Positions 17,776 to 25,721 of a stretch of 64,000 bases of DNA are shown here, one piece after another. Positions within the stretch are counted from its first letter, which is position 1. Each line of letters begins with the position of its first letter. Below the pieces are notes generated by a model. The model searched no databases and was not told the origin of the DNA. It saw only the letters and a list, made by a program, of their open reading frames with translations. A program made the position numbers and the translations under genes. The DNA comes from Chryseobacterium vrystaatense. GTDB lineage: Bacteria > Bacteroidota > Bacteroidia > Flavobacteriales > Weeksellaceae. The stretch lies in contig NZ_JPRI01000003.1 in assembly GCF_000737765.1 (NCBI RefSeq), positions 1-64,000 on the forward strand, in the 5' to 3' direction.

Positions 17776-18057
17776 TTAATTATTTTTCCGCCAGTTCATT
17801 ATATCATTTGTTATTTTTTCTGAATTGAATTCATGCATATACAGGCCATATCCCACGCAGAGTTCTGATTTTATGATGCCCTGTATTTTCTTCGAATCTG
17901 CCCCTTTTTCTAATTGCTGAAGTACTTTTTCGGCAAGAAAGGTGCAGAAACTTTTATGCATTTCGGAACTTATATTCATTGATATAATCAGTTTTTCCAA
18001 CTGCCAAACACGGTTTTTACGATCATTAATCAACATATTCATATAATCGCTATCCAT
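17776..18057 (-). CDS. Hypothetical protein, 93 aa
   Basis: Not recognised. A mostly helical cytoplasmic protein (NDRKNRVWQLEKLIISMN, then KVLQQLEKGADSKKIQGIIK) without signal peptide or membrane segment. It is convergent with the preceding gene, the two stop codons lying 7 nt apart with no hairpin between them. Confidence 0.6.
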   Translation of the reverse strand: MDSDYMNMLINDRKNRVWQLEKLIISMNISSEMHKSFCTFLAEKVLQQLEKGADSKKIQGIIKSELCVGYGLYMHEFNSEKITNDIMNWRKNN

Positions 18058-18271
18058 TCACTTTATTTTTTGATTATTTAAATATAAGATAAGAATTTAA
18101 GAAAGAATTCAGACATCAGACTTAAGCTAAGGATGAGATTAAGAAAGTTATTTGATAACGGTTAAATTCTTTCACTCTAAAACTTTCCAACCCTCAAACT
18201 TAAACCCTGCGTCTCAATCATTCGCAATCTGAAACCCGTACTCAGCATTCTCAACTCACAAAAGAATTCCG

Positions 18272-18279
18272 TATTTTTG
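18272..18279 (+). promoter_or_regulatory. Candidate -7 element of prfB
   Basis: TATTTTTG matches TAnnTTTG and ends 17 nt before the GTG start. The resulting leader would be about 10 nt. No clear -33 box was found. Confidence 0.5.
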
Positions 18280-18296
18280 TATAAAATAAAAAATTC

Positions 18297-19409
18297 GTGA
18301 TCAACAACGACCAGATAAAAGAAGTTCAGTCTAGAATTGTAGACTTACATAAATACCTTCAGATCGAAAAAAAGAAGATAGAAATAGCGAATGATGATGA
18401 AAAAACTGCAGCTCCCGAATTTTGGGACACTCCAAAAGAAGCTGAAGTATTTCTAAAGCAGCTTCGTTCCAAAAAGAGATGGGTAGAAGATTATGAGGAA
18501 ATCAGCACGCAGTTTGAAGACCTGCAGGTCTTGGTGGAATTTGCAAAAGAGGATGCAGACTCTGAAAAAGAGCTGGATGAAACATTTCCAAAGCTTGTGG
18601 AAAAAATAGAAGACCTTGAATTTAAAAATATGCTTTCCAACGAAGGAGACGAGCTTTCTGCCGTTCTTCAGATCACTGCAGGAGCAGGAGGTACAGAAAG
18701 TTGTGACTGGGCTGCAATGTTGATGAGAATGTACACGATGTGGGCTGAAAAGCAAGGATATAAAATCCGTGAACTGAACTATCAGGAAGGTGAGGTAGCA
18801 GGAGTGAAGACCGTTACGCTGGAGATTGATGGTGAATATGCCTTCGGTTACCTGAAAGGGGAGAATGGGGTACACAGACTGGTTAGGATTTCACCTTTTG
18901 ACAGCAATGCCAAGCGTCATACAAGTTTTGTTTCTGTCTATGTTTATCCATTGGTGGACGATACGATTGAAATCAACATCAATCCAGCTGATATTTCTTT
19001 TGAAACGATGAGATCTTCCGGAGCTGGGGGACAAAACGTAAACAAGGTGGAAACTGCTGTCCGTCTTCGACACGCACCTACCGGAATAATTATTGAAAAC
19101 TCCGAATCCCGTTCCCAGCTTCAAAACAAGGAAAAGGCTATGCAGCTGCTTCGTTCAAGACTTTATGAAATGGAACTTGAAGCACGTATGAAAGCAAGAA
19201 CCGAGATAGAAGCCAATAAAATGAAAATAGAGTGGGGAAGCCAGATCAGAAACTACGTCATGCATCCTTATAAGCTGGTAAAAGATGTCCGTTCGGCTCA
19301 CGAAACTTCAGATGTGGATTCTGTGATGAACGGAAATATCACGCCATTCCTGAAAGCCTTCCTGATGGCCGATGGTACCGCTGTTTCAGATGACGATATG
19401 GACTTGTAA
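18297..19409 (+). CDS. prfB: Peptide chain release factor 2
   Basis: Terminates translation at UGA and UAA. The 370-aa protein carries the RF2-specific SPF tripeptide (RISPFDSN) and the catalytic GGQ loop ([11 protein letters not shown]). It begins at a GTG codon, with no in-frame ATG further upstream that extends the homology. The programmed +1 frameshift found near codon 25 in many prfB genes (CTT TGA C) is absent: at the equivalent HKYLQIEKK site the reading is CTT CAG ATC in frame, so synthesis is not self-regulated by that route. Its promoter is a TAnnTTTG element 17 nt upstream. Confidence 0.97.
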   Translation: MINNDQIKEVQSRIVDLHKYLQIEKKKIEIANDDEKTAAPEFWDTPKEAEVFLKQLRSKKRWVEDYEEISTQFEDLQVLVEFAKEDADSEKELDETFPKLVEKIEDLEFKNMLSNEGDELSAVLQITAGAGGTESCDWAAMLMRMYTMWAEKQGYKIRELNYQEGEVAGVKTVTLEIDGEYAFGYLKGENGVHRLVRISPFDSNAKRHTSFVSVYVYPLVDDTIEININPADISFETMRSSGAGGQNVNKVETAVRLRHAPTGIIIENSESRSQLQNKEKAMQLLRSRLYEMELEARMKARTEIEANKMKIEWGSQIRNYVMHPYKLVKDVRSAHETSDVDSVMNGNITPFLKAFLMADGTAVSDDDMDL

Positions 19410-19450
19410 AATATCATGTCTGGTTTTTAGTTAAAATCTTATAATTAATT

Positions 19451-19480
19451 TTTGTTTAAGACATTTTACACTTACTTTTG
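19451..19480 (+). promoter_or_regulatory. Promoter of the DedA gene
   Basis: TTTG (19451-19454), 18-bp spacer, TACTTTTG (19473-19480): both Bacteroidota promoter elements with good spacing. The ATG follows 16 nt after the -7 element, so the leader is about 10 nt. Confidence 0.75.
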
Positions 19481-19496
19481 TTGTTAATCGTTATAT

Positions 19497-20198
19497 ATGG
19501 AAGATTTCAATAGCTGGAGAGATTTACTGAACCCCGAGTTTTATATCAAAATGGGTGGGTTTTGGCTTATTTTATTTATTGTTTTTGCTGAAACAGGTCT
19601 TTTCGTAGGGTTTTTCCTGCCTGGAGATTCACTACTGTTCGTATCAGGAATTTATGCCGTTGAAATCATCAAAGAGACTTTTGGCTCTACAGGGAGTGAT
19701 TTCTTAGATACTACTATTTTGGCTTCGTGTGTGGCGCTTGCTGCCATTGTCGGAAATGAAGTAGGGTATTATTTTGGAGTGAAGACAGGTCCTGCTTTGT
19801 ACAAAAAGCAAGATACCATGCTGTTTAAAAAGAAATATCTGTATCAGGCCCATGATTTTTTTGAAAAACACGGTGCACTGGCGATCATTATGGCCAGATT
19901 TTTACCTGTAGTGAGAACTTTTACTCCCATTGTTGCAGGTATTGTAAAAATGGACAAAAGAGAGTTCTTGAGAGACAACGTCGTTGGAGCTGTCCTTTGG
20001 TCATTTATTCTGATCTTTGCAGGACACTATCTTGATAAACTTTTTCAGGAGCAGTTTGGAATTAACCTAAAAGAAAAACTGGAGGTAATCATCATTATCA
20101 TCGTTCTGGTAACAACACTTCCGGTAATCATCAAATTTGTATTCGGCAAAAAAGAAGATCATTCTAAATACGAAAACAAAGATTTCGACCAGGAATAA
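19497..20198 (+). CDS. DedA family (VTT/SNARE-associated) membrane protein
   Basis: Inner-membrane protein of 233 aa. DedA proteins act in membrane homeostasis, and some move polyprenyl phosphate carriers or phospholipids across the membrane. Landmarks: FAETGLFVGFFLPGDSLLF (residues 23-42, the re-entrant helix motif), ARFLPVVRTFTPIVAGI (the conserved R-x3-R basic motif), and C-terminal helices followed by a charged tail (KKEDHSKYENKDF). It has its own promoter and terminator. Confidence 0.93.
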   Translation: MEDFNSWRDLLNPEFYIKMGGFWLILFIVFAETGLFVGFFLPGDSLLFVSGIYAVEIIKETFGSTGSDFLDTTILASCVALAAIVGNEVGYYFGVKTGPALYKKQDTMLFKKKYLYQAHDFFEKHGALAIIMARFLPVVRTFTPIVAGIVKMDKREFLRDNVVGAVLWSFILIFAGHYLDKLFQEQFGINLKEKLEVIIIIIVLVTTLPVIIKFVFGKKEDHSKYENKDFDQE

Positions 20199-20218
20199 TA
20201 CCATAAAATTATATCACT

Positions 20219-20247
20219 AACCTGCTTTTCAGCAGGTTATTTTTTTA
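20219..20247 (+). terminator. Terminator of the DedA gene
   Basis: AACCTGC (20219-20225), 6-nt loop, GCAGGTT (20232-20238), then ATTTTTTTA. It overlaps the stop codon of the convergent esterase gene. Confidence 0.85.
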
Positions 20248-21106
20248 TCCATTCCAGGATGTTGGGATAAATGATACTGTCTCTTTTGATCCTGCTGAAA
20301 AACCTTGGAACATGTCCCGTTCTTTTCATAAAGATCAGTTTGTGAGGAACATTATGCTTAGCCAGTGCCGAATCCATCGATAAACCCTGATGTTGGTTGA
20401 CAAGAAAATCATTGTTTCCCTGAAAAAGTAATGTCGGAACATTAGATATATTGGCGATCGGACTCGCTTCTTTGAAAGCCCCGGATACATTTTTCCGGTC
20501 AAATTTGGTTCCTACAACCTTTTGAAAAGTAGGAGAAGTGTATTTTGAATAAAATGAGTTAAGGTATTCGGGGCTGTAAAAATCTGTAGGTCCGCTTAAA
20601 GATATAATTTTTTTGATCTGTTCAGGATGTCTGTAACCATAGAGTAGGGCAAGATGGGCACCGGCACTTTCTCCAAGAAGTATGTAATTGTCAGGCTGAA
20701 GCTCTGCTTTTACAGCCAGTGAGTTGAATTTTTCAATGGCGTAGCCAATATCTTCCAGCTGCTCTTTGTAGGTGATCTTCTTCCGTGTGGAAACCAACCT
20801 GTAATTCATATTGATGCTTGGAATTTTATTCTCAAAAAGCATTTTCTGAATCTTAATCATATGTTCCTTTTTGCCAAGTGTCCATGCACCGCCATGGACG
20901 ATAAGAACGACAGGGGCATCTTCAGCATAATCCAGTGGAAGGAAAACGTCCATTTTCTGCCTTTCGTGCTCTCCGTATTTTAAATTGTATATTTTTTGCT
21001 GCCCGCCAGTACCTACCCAGACTCTGAATTTTGTGTTGCATGACTGTAGCAGGAAGGTTAGACAGCTTATTACAAAAAAATGGTATCTGAGAACTAACTT
21101 TTTCAT
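20237..21106 (-). CDS. Alpha/beta hydrolase lipoprotein (esterase/lipase type)
   Basis: A 289-aa carboxylesterase-like enzyme exported as a lipoprotein: hydrophobic N-terminus followed by the lipobox LLQSC (Cys23). The HGGAW oxyanion motif (71-75), the nucleophile GESAGAH (Ser147), FLVNQHQG near the catalytic acid, and TGHVPRFF with the catalytic His are all visible, as in the BD-FAE/bacterial lipase group. It may act on acetylated or feruloylated compounds outside the cytoplasm (family inference). The upstream serine hydrolase gene is 108 nt away on the same strand. Confidence 0.88.
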   Translation of the reverse strand: MKKLVLRYHFFVISCLTFLLQSCNTKFRVWVGTGGQQKIYNLKYGEHERQKMDVFLPLDYAEDAPVVLIVHGGAWTLGKKEHMIKIQKMLFENKIPSINMNYRLVSTRKKITYKEQLEDIGYAIEKFNSLAVKAELQPDNYILLGESAGAHLALLYGYRHPEQIKKIISLSGPTDFYSPEYLNSFYSKYTSPTFQKVVGTKFDRKNVSGAFKEASPIANISNVPTLLFQGNNDFLVNQHQGLSMDSALAKHNVPHKLIFMKRTGHVPRFFSRIKRDSIIYPNILEWIKK

Positions 21107-21214
21107 TACTTAAATTTAAAGAAAAATTACGGGAGTGAGGACTTTTGAAGACTGATTTTTGATAGGGTATATCAGATACAAAGGTTCGGTACAAAATGAA
21201 TTTGAAATACTGTT

Positions 21215-22606
21215 TTAAAGCTTTTCAGCAGTTTTTGATGAAAGACCTTTATTGATCATGATTGCATCTTTTTCGCCCTTTGTAAATAAAAAAGTGATTT
21301 CAGAATCATCATCACTGAGAAAGAAAACATTCTCCTTTTCAGCCAACATTCTGACTTTTGGGCCATTGTCCATTTGGATATAAAGCTGCCCTTTTTCAGT
21401 AAGAATATGAATAATACTGTTGTCCGAAAGTTGATAATTTCCAGAGTATTTTGAGAGGAGAGAAGGTTGAAGCGTTACTTCCTTTTTTGGATAGGGAAGT
21501 TCATACGGCTGGTTTAAAAGAGCAGCTAAAATTGTATTGCCTGCTTTCTCGAGTTTTTTACTGGTGATATTATTGAGAAGTATAATGCAGATATCATCGT
21601 CAGGAAGCATGGCAAAATAACTTGTTGAGCCTTCTATATTTCCTCCGTGATTGATGAGTTTTTTTCCGTAAAGATCATCAATGAACCAACCATAACCATA
21701 GCCGCTCAGATATGGAGTAGTGGCTTTCTTGAATGATTCTTTAGAAACAATTTTGTAATCTCTCAATCCTTTATAATACTGATACAGGTCTTCTGCAGTA
21801 CTGTAGATTTGTCCTGCAGGACCGGTAAGTCCCGGATTCCATATCTCTGTTTTTTTCTGTTTTGTTTTTGATATATAAGAATAGGGAACTGTTTTGTATG
21901 GACTTTTCAGTGCGAGATAATCAAAACCGGTATGAGTCATTTTAAGAGGATTTAAGATCATTTTTCTTACAGCATCTTCATAAGAAAGTCCGGTTACCTT
22001 TTCAATAATAATTCCCAACAGTATATATCCTGAATTGGTATATGAGAATTTGGTACCTGGCTCAAAATCCAAAGGTTCATCTTTAAAAAATGAGATTGCC
22101 ATTCCTTTTGGAATAATTTCCCCTGTATGAAGCAGCCTGAAATATTCCTTGTTTCGAAGCGGTTCATAAATTCCTGAAGAATGGGTCAGGAGGTTTTCAA
22201 TGGTAATTTCATTTCCTCTGGGATAATCTGGAATAAATTTAGAGATGAGGTCCTTCACAGAAAGTTTTCCCTCTTCGCTTAGCTTGATAATGGTTAATGC
22301 CGTGAAGGATTTAGTTAAAGAAGCGATCTGGTAAATATTATTGTTTTGATTCAATATTTTCTTCTCTGCATCCTGCCAGCCGTAAGACCTTTCGAAAATC
22401 ACTTTATTCTGATCATGAACAAAAGCTGTTCCGTTGAATTTATTGATGTCAGCATATGCTTTTATAATATGGTCTATTTCATATTTCTTCCCTTCCTGAA
22501 CGCTACCTTTGGTGTCTGGTTTTGTCTGACCTTTTAATGGACAGCAAAAGATGCTGGATATGAATGTTATACATCCTAAAAAGAAAATGTAAGATTGATG
22601 GCGCAT
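21215..22606 (-). CDS. Serine hydrolase, class C beta-lactamase/PBP-like
   Basis: A 463-aa exported protein of the beta-lactamase (AmpC/EstB/DD-peptidase) superfamily. After an N-terminal hydrophobic segment (residues 6-22) come the catalytic SLTK (Ser96, Lys99), YTNSG (the Y-x-N motif, near residue 188) and HGG (near 318, in place of KTG). The last 110 residues form a separate beta domain (SGNYQLSDNSIIHIL). HGG in the third motif favours a peptidase or esterase rather than a true beta-lactamase. Substrate unknown. Confidence 0.88.
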   Translation of the reverse strand: MRHQSYIFFLGCITFISSIFCCPLKGQTKPDTKGSVQEGKKYEIDHIIKAYADINKFNGTAFVHDQNKVIFERSYGWQDAEKKILNQNNNIYQIASLTKSFTALTIIKLSEEGKLSVKDLISKFIPDYPRGNEITIENLLTHSSGIYEPLRNKEYFRLLHTGEIIPKGMAISFFKDEPLDFEPGTKFSYTNSGYILLGIIIEKVTGLSYEDAVRKMILNPLKMTHTGFDYLALKSPYKTVPYSYISKTKQKKTEIWNPGLTGPAGQIYSTAEDLYQYYKGLRDYKIVSKESFKKATTPYLSGYGYGWFIDDLYGKKLINHGGNIEGSTSYFAMLPDDDICIILLNNITSKKLEKAGNTILAALLNQPYELPYPKKEVTLQPSLLSKYSGNYQLSDNSIIHILTEKGQLYIQMDNGPKVRMLAEKENVFFLSDDDSEITFLFTKGEKDAIMINKGLSSKTAEKL

Positions 22607-22724
22607 AGTATTCTGTTTTAAAAAACGTTTAAAAGTAAGCAGAGTTTTGTTCAGATAAACGGTCCATCCTCAGAAATTATTTAAAAATAATATTCAGAAT
22701 CAAATAAAAATAGATTTTAATAAT

Positions 22725-22732
22725 TATTTTTG
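22725..22732 (+). promoter_or_regulatory. Candidate -7 element of the DUF808 gene
   Basis: TATTTTTG matches TAnnTTTG, 37 nt before the ATG at 22770. No -33 TTTG is seen at normal distance. Confidence 0.5.
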
Positions 22733-22769
22733 CCTTACTTAACATATATTAAAAAAACATTAAAATAAT

Positions 22770-23669
22770 ATGGCATCTGGTTTTTTTGCGATTTTAGATG
22801 ATATAGCTGCGCTGATGGATGATGTAGCGGTCACTAGTAAAATAGCTACACAGAAAACGGCAGGGATCCTTGGAGATGATCTGGCTGTGAATGCAGAGAA
22901 AGCCACAGGCTTTCTTTCGTCACGTGAAATTCCTGTTTTGTGGGCCATTACAAAAGGCTCCTTTATCAACAAACTGATTATTCTTCCTGTTGTTTTCCTT
23001 CTCAACTGGCTTTATGCTCCGGCAATTAACTATGTATTGATTTTGGGTGGGCTGTATTTGTCATTTGAAGGTGTTGAAAAGATCATAGAATTTCTTTTTC
23101 ACCGGGATAAAAAAGGTCACGAAGTTATTGAAGAAATTGGAGTAGATGAAAAGAGTGATGAAGAAATAGAAAAAACAAAAATTAAATCGGCCATTACCAC
23201 GGATTTCATTTTATCTGTTGAGATTGTCATTATTGCTTTGGGAACTGTTTTGGAAGAAAGTCATCCTTTTATTACCCAGATTTTGGTGACAAGTTTGGTT
23301 GCCTTTATTGCTACAGTAGGCGTGTACGGGATTGTTGCATTGATCGTAAGAATGGATGACGCAGGATTCAAATTAATCAAAAAGAGTAATGACAAAGGTT
23401 TCTTTGGAAAGCTAGGGCACTTTTTGGTGAAAGCTTTACCTGTTGTTATTAAAGCTTTGGGGGTTATTGGTACGATTGCTTTGATTATGGTAGCAGGAGG
23501 TATTTTTGCCCATAGAATAGAATTTCTTCACCATTTTTTACCTTCTTGGTCTTCTAATGAAGTGCTTACTATTTTAAAAGAGATTATTCTCGGACTTATA
23601 GGAGGCTTATTTGCTGTAGCACTTTTTACGATGGGAAAAGGTGTTGTTTCTTTAGTAAAGAAGAAATAG
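22770..23669 (+). CDS. DUF808 (YedI-like) inner-membrane protein
   Basis: A 299-aa membrane protein starting with the family signature SGFFAILDDIAALMDDVA and AGILGDDLAVNAEKATGF. Six or so hydrophobic segments follow residue 65. A charged cytoplasmic insert (KKGHEVIEEIGVDEKSDEEI) lies near residues 113-132. Function of the family is not established. It is monocistronic and convergent with dnaJ; the gap holds a remarkable palindrome. Confidence 0.9.
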   Translation: MASGFFAILDDIAALMDDVAVTSKIATQKTAGILGDDLAVNAEKATGFLSSREIPVLWAITKGSFINKLIILPVVFLLNWLYAPAINYVLILGGLYLSFEGVEKIIEFLFHRDKKGHEVIEEIGVDEKSDEEIEKTKIKSAITTDFILSVEIVIIALGTVLEESHPFITQILVTSLVAFIATVGVYGIVALIVRMDDAGFKLIKKSNDKGFFGKLGHFLVKALPVVIKALGVIGTIALIMVAGGIFAHRIEFLHHFLPSWSSNEVLTILKEIILGLIGGLFAVALFTMGKGVVSLVKKK

Positions 23670-23678
23670 AATTTGATA

Positions 23679-23733
23679 GATTATAAACGACTCGGCGCGG
23701 CTTCTATGAAGCCGCGCCGAGTCGTTTATAATC
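23679..23733. repeat. Perfect 26-bp-arm palindrome with GC-rich core
   Basis: Bases 23679-23704 are the exact reverse complement of 23708-23733, with a 3-nt centre TAT. The middle of each arm is almost pure G/C, unlike the surroundings. Neither side is followed by a T-run in its own reading direction, so it is not a standard Rho-independent terminator. It lies 10 nt after the DUF808 stop codon. Confidence 0.95.
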
Positions 23734-23762
23734 AAAAAAAGAGGCTGATAAAAGCCTCTTTT
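23734..23762 (-). terminator. Terminator of dnaJ
   Basis: AAAAGAGGCT (23737-23746) pairs with AGCCTCTTTT (23753-23762) around GATAAA. On the minus strand seven T follow the stem. It may also work weakly for the plus-strand DUF808 gene. Confidence 0.85.
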
Positions 23763-23769
23763 AAATATT

Positions 23770-24888
23770 TTAGTTGAATAGATCTTTCACTTTATCAAAA
23801 AAAGTTTTTTCTTTTCCGGAAGGTTCTGCAACCATATCTCCGCTTGACATCTGTTTTTCGAAGAAATCTTTCTGTTCTTTATTCAGTTTCTGAGGAGTCC
23901 ATACATTAATGTGGATGAACATGTCTCCTTTTCCATAGCTGTCGATGCTTGGAAGCCCCTTTCCGGCCAGTCTGAGGATCTTTCCGGACTGTGTTCCCGG
24001 ATCAATGGTAATTTTCACTTTACCGCCTACTGTGGGAACTTCTTTCTTAGCTCCTAAAGCAGCTTCTGCATAGGAGATATATAATTCCTGATGAAGATTG
24101 TCGCCTTCTCTTTTGATTGTTTTATCTACTTCCTCTTCAATGATAACCAATAAGTCTCCCGGAACTCCTCCAAACGGAGCATCATTTCCTTTACCTCTTA
24201 CATTAAGCTGGATACCATCTCTTGCACCCGCTGGGATATTGATTGAAATTTCTTCCTCATCTTTGATCAGTCCCTGAGCATTAGCTCCTGTAGGAATTTT
24301 ATCAGCAACTTTTCCGATTCCCTGACATGTACCACACGTAGTCTGTGTCTGCATCTGTCCGAACATCGTATTCATCACTTTCATCTGAACACCGGAACCA
24401 TTACAGGTAGGGCAGACTTTTGAAGTGGCACCATCGGCCATCTTCATTTTTTTTACTTTGATGGTCTTTTGCGTTCCGTTTACCATTTCTTCAAGGTTCA
24501 GTTTGATTCTGATCCTAAGATTAGAACCCTTTACCTGCTGGCGTCCGCCTCCGCCAAAACCACCGAAGCCTCCTCCGCCTCCGAAAATATCTCCAAACTG
24601 GCTGAAAATATCTTCCATATTCATACCTCCACCGAAGCCTCCGCCTCCGAAACCACCGTTACCACTCATTCCGGCATGGCCAAACTGGTCATATCTTGCA
24701 CGTTTCTGATCGTCGCTCAGTATTTCATAGGCCTCTGCAGCTTCCTTAAATTTTTCCTCAGCCTCTTTATCTCCCGGATTTTTATCAGGGTGAAATTTGA
24801 TGGCCATTTTTCGGTATGATTTCTTTATCTCCTCGGCCGATGCAGATTTACTGATCTCAAGAACTTCGTAATAATCTCTTTTTGACAT
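23770..24888 (-). CDS. dnaJ: Chaperone DnaJ with only two zinc-finger modules
   Basis: Co-chaperone that feeds substrates to DnaK. The start is placed at 24888 ([13 protein letters not shown]); a longer frame to 24948 adds 20 unrelated residues. J domain: residues 1-68 with HPD at 33-35. Gly/Phe-rich linker: about 70-118. Normal DnaJ has four CxxCxGxG modules; here only CPTCNGSG (Cys159, Cys162) and CGTCQGIG (Cys185, Cys188) exist. By alignment with E. coli DnaJ these are modules 2 and 3, which form zinc site 2; modules 1 and 4 (zinc site 1) are replaced by cysteine-free sequence ([11 protein letters not shown] and PTGANAQG). The C-terminal substrate domains are complete. grpE lies 81 nt upstream on the same strand. 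Confidence 0.96.
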   Translation of the reverse strand: MSKRDYYEVLEISKSASAEEIKKSYRKMAIKFHPDKNPGDKEAEEKFKEAAEAYEILSDDQKRARYDQFGHAGMSGNGGFGGGGFGGGMNMEDIFSQFGDIFGGGGGFGGFGGGGRQQVKGSNLRIRIKLNLEEMVNGTQKTIKVKKMKMADGATSKVCPTCNGSGVQMKVMNTMFGQMQTQTTCGTCQGIGKVADKIPTGANAQGLIKDEEEISINIPAGARDGIQLNVRGKGNDAPFGGVPGDLLVIIEEEVDKTIKREGDNLHQELYISYAEAALGAKKEVPTVGGKVKITIDPGTQSGKILRLAGKGLPSIDSYGKGDMFIHINVWTPQKLNKEQKDFFEKQMSSGDMVAEPSGKEKTFFDKVKDLFN

Positions 24889-24969
24889 AATGCTTATAAT
24901 TGATTGTTGATGGGTAATAAATGATTTGTTTTGCCTATCATGTATCACTCACCATTGATCATTGGTATT

Positions 24970-25506
24970 TTAGTTTCCTGTTACTACTTTAGCAAAACGG
25001 ATCACTTTATCACTTAAAGTATATCCTGTTTCGATAACATCTACGATTTTGCCTTTTAGATCTTCCGATGGTGCAGGAATCTGAGTAATTGCCTCATGGA
25101 AGTCTACATTGAAGGTATCACCTGCATTTACTTCCATAGCTTTTAAGCCTTTTTCGGTAAGTCTGTTCTTAAATTTCTGATAGATCAATTCTACACCCTG
25201 AAGGTCAGATGGATTTCCGTTTTTAGCAATTTCTTTTAAAGCTCTTTCAAAATCATCCAGAATTCCCAACATAGAAATCATCATATCCTGATTGGCATAC
25301 TGGAAGAACTCCATCTTCTCTTTTGCCGTTCTTTTTTTATAGTTTTCGAACTCAGCGTATAATCTGATGTAACGGTCTTTCTCTTCTGCCAAAAGTTCCT
25401 CTGCAGAAGGTTTTGCTGTCACATTTTCCTCAGATGCCACTTCGTTCTGAATGTTGTTTTCTTCCTGATTATTGATGCTTTCTTCGTTAATATCCTGATT
25501 TTCCAT
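24970..25506 (-). CDS. grpE: Nucleotide exchange factor GrpE
   Basis: Releases ADP from DnaK. The 178-aa protein has an acidic, disordered N-terminus (residues 1-35), a long dimerisation coiled coil (about 36-95, EDRYIRLYAEFENYKKRTAKE) and the beta-wing domain (MEVNAGDTFNVDFHEAI, then VIETGYTLSDKVIRFAKVVTG). It precedes dnaJ on the same strand, the usual heat-shock pairing, without dnaK in the window. No CIRCE-like repeat was seen upstream. Confidence 0.97.
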   Translation of the reverse strand: MENQDINEESINNQEENNIQNEVASEENVTAKPSAEELLAEEKDRYIRLYAEFENYKKRTAKEKMEFFQYANQDMMISMLGILDDFERALKEIAKNGNPSDLQGVELIYQKFKNRLTEKGLKAMEVNAGDTFNVDFHEAITQIPAPSEDLKGKIVDVIETGYTLSDKVIRFAKVVTGN

Positions 25507-25663
25507 AATTCAATATTTATTTAAATAATTGTTTGACAAAGAACCTGCCAAATAGAAAAAATGGACATTAAGGCAGAAATTTGAAGAGAGAAACTGACTG
25601 TAAATGGTCAATTTTACCACACAAACTAATGGGAAAGTATGGGTTTGCTGTTTCTATTGGTAC

Positions 25664-25703
25664 ATGGTGAATGATTATCTATTAAAAATTTACCATTCAC
25701 CAT
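25664..25703. repeat. Inverted repeat between mntH and grpE
   Basis: ATGGTGAATG (25664-25673) and CATTCACCAT (25694-25703) are exact reverse complements with a 20-nt spacer. The arm follows the mntH stop codon on the minus strand but lacks a T-run. A related CACTCACCATTGATC string stands at 24947-24961. Confidence 0.7.
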
Positions 25704-25721
25704 TCTTAATAATTGTTACTA

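Noticed and set aside
24425..24819. Two long open frames antisense to dnaJ, one Pro-rich and one Ser/Thr/Ala-rich
   Set aside because: They mirror the Gly-rich linker of dnaJ on the other strand; the dnaJ frame explains the region fully.
24889..24948. N-terminal extension of DnaJ by 20 residues
   Set aside because: Extra residues precede the universal J-domain start and read through repetitive intergenic DNA.
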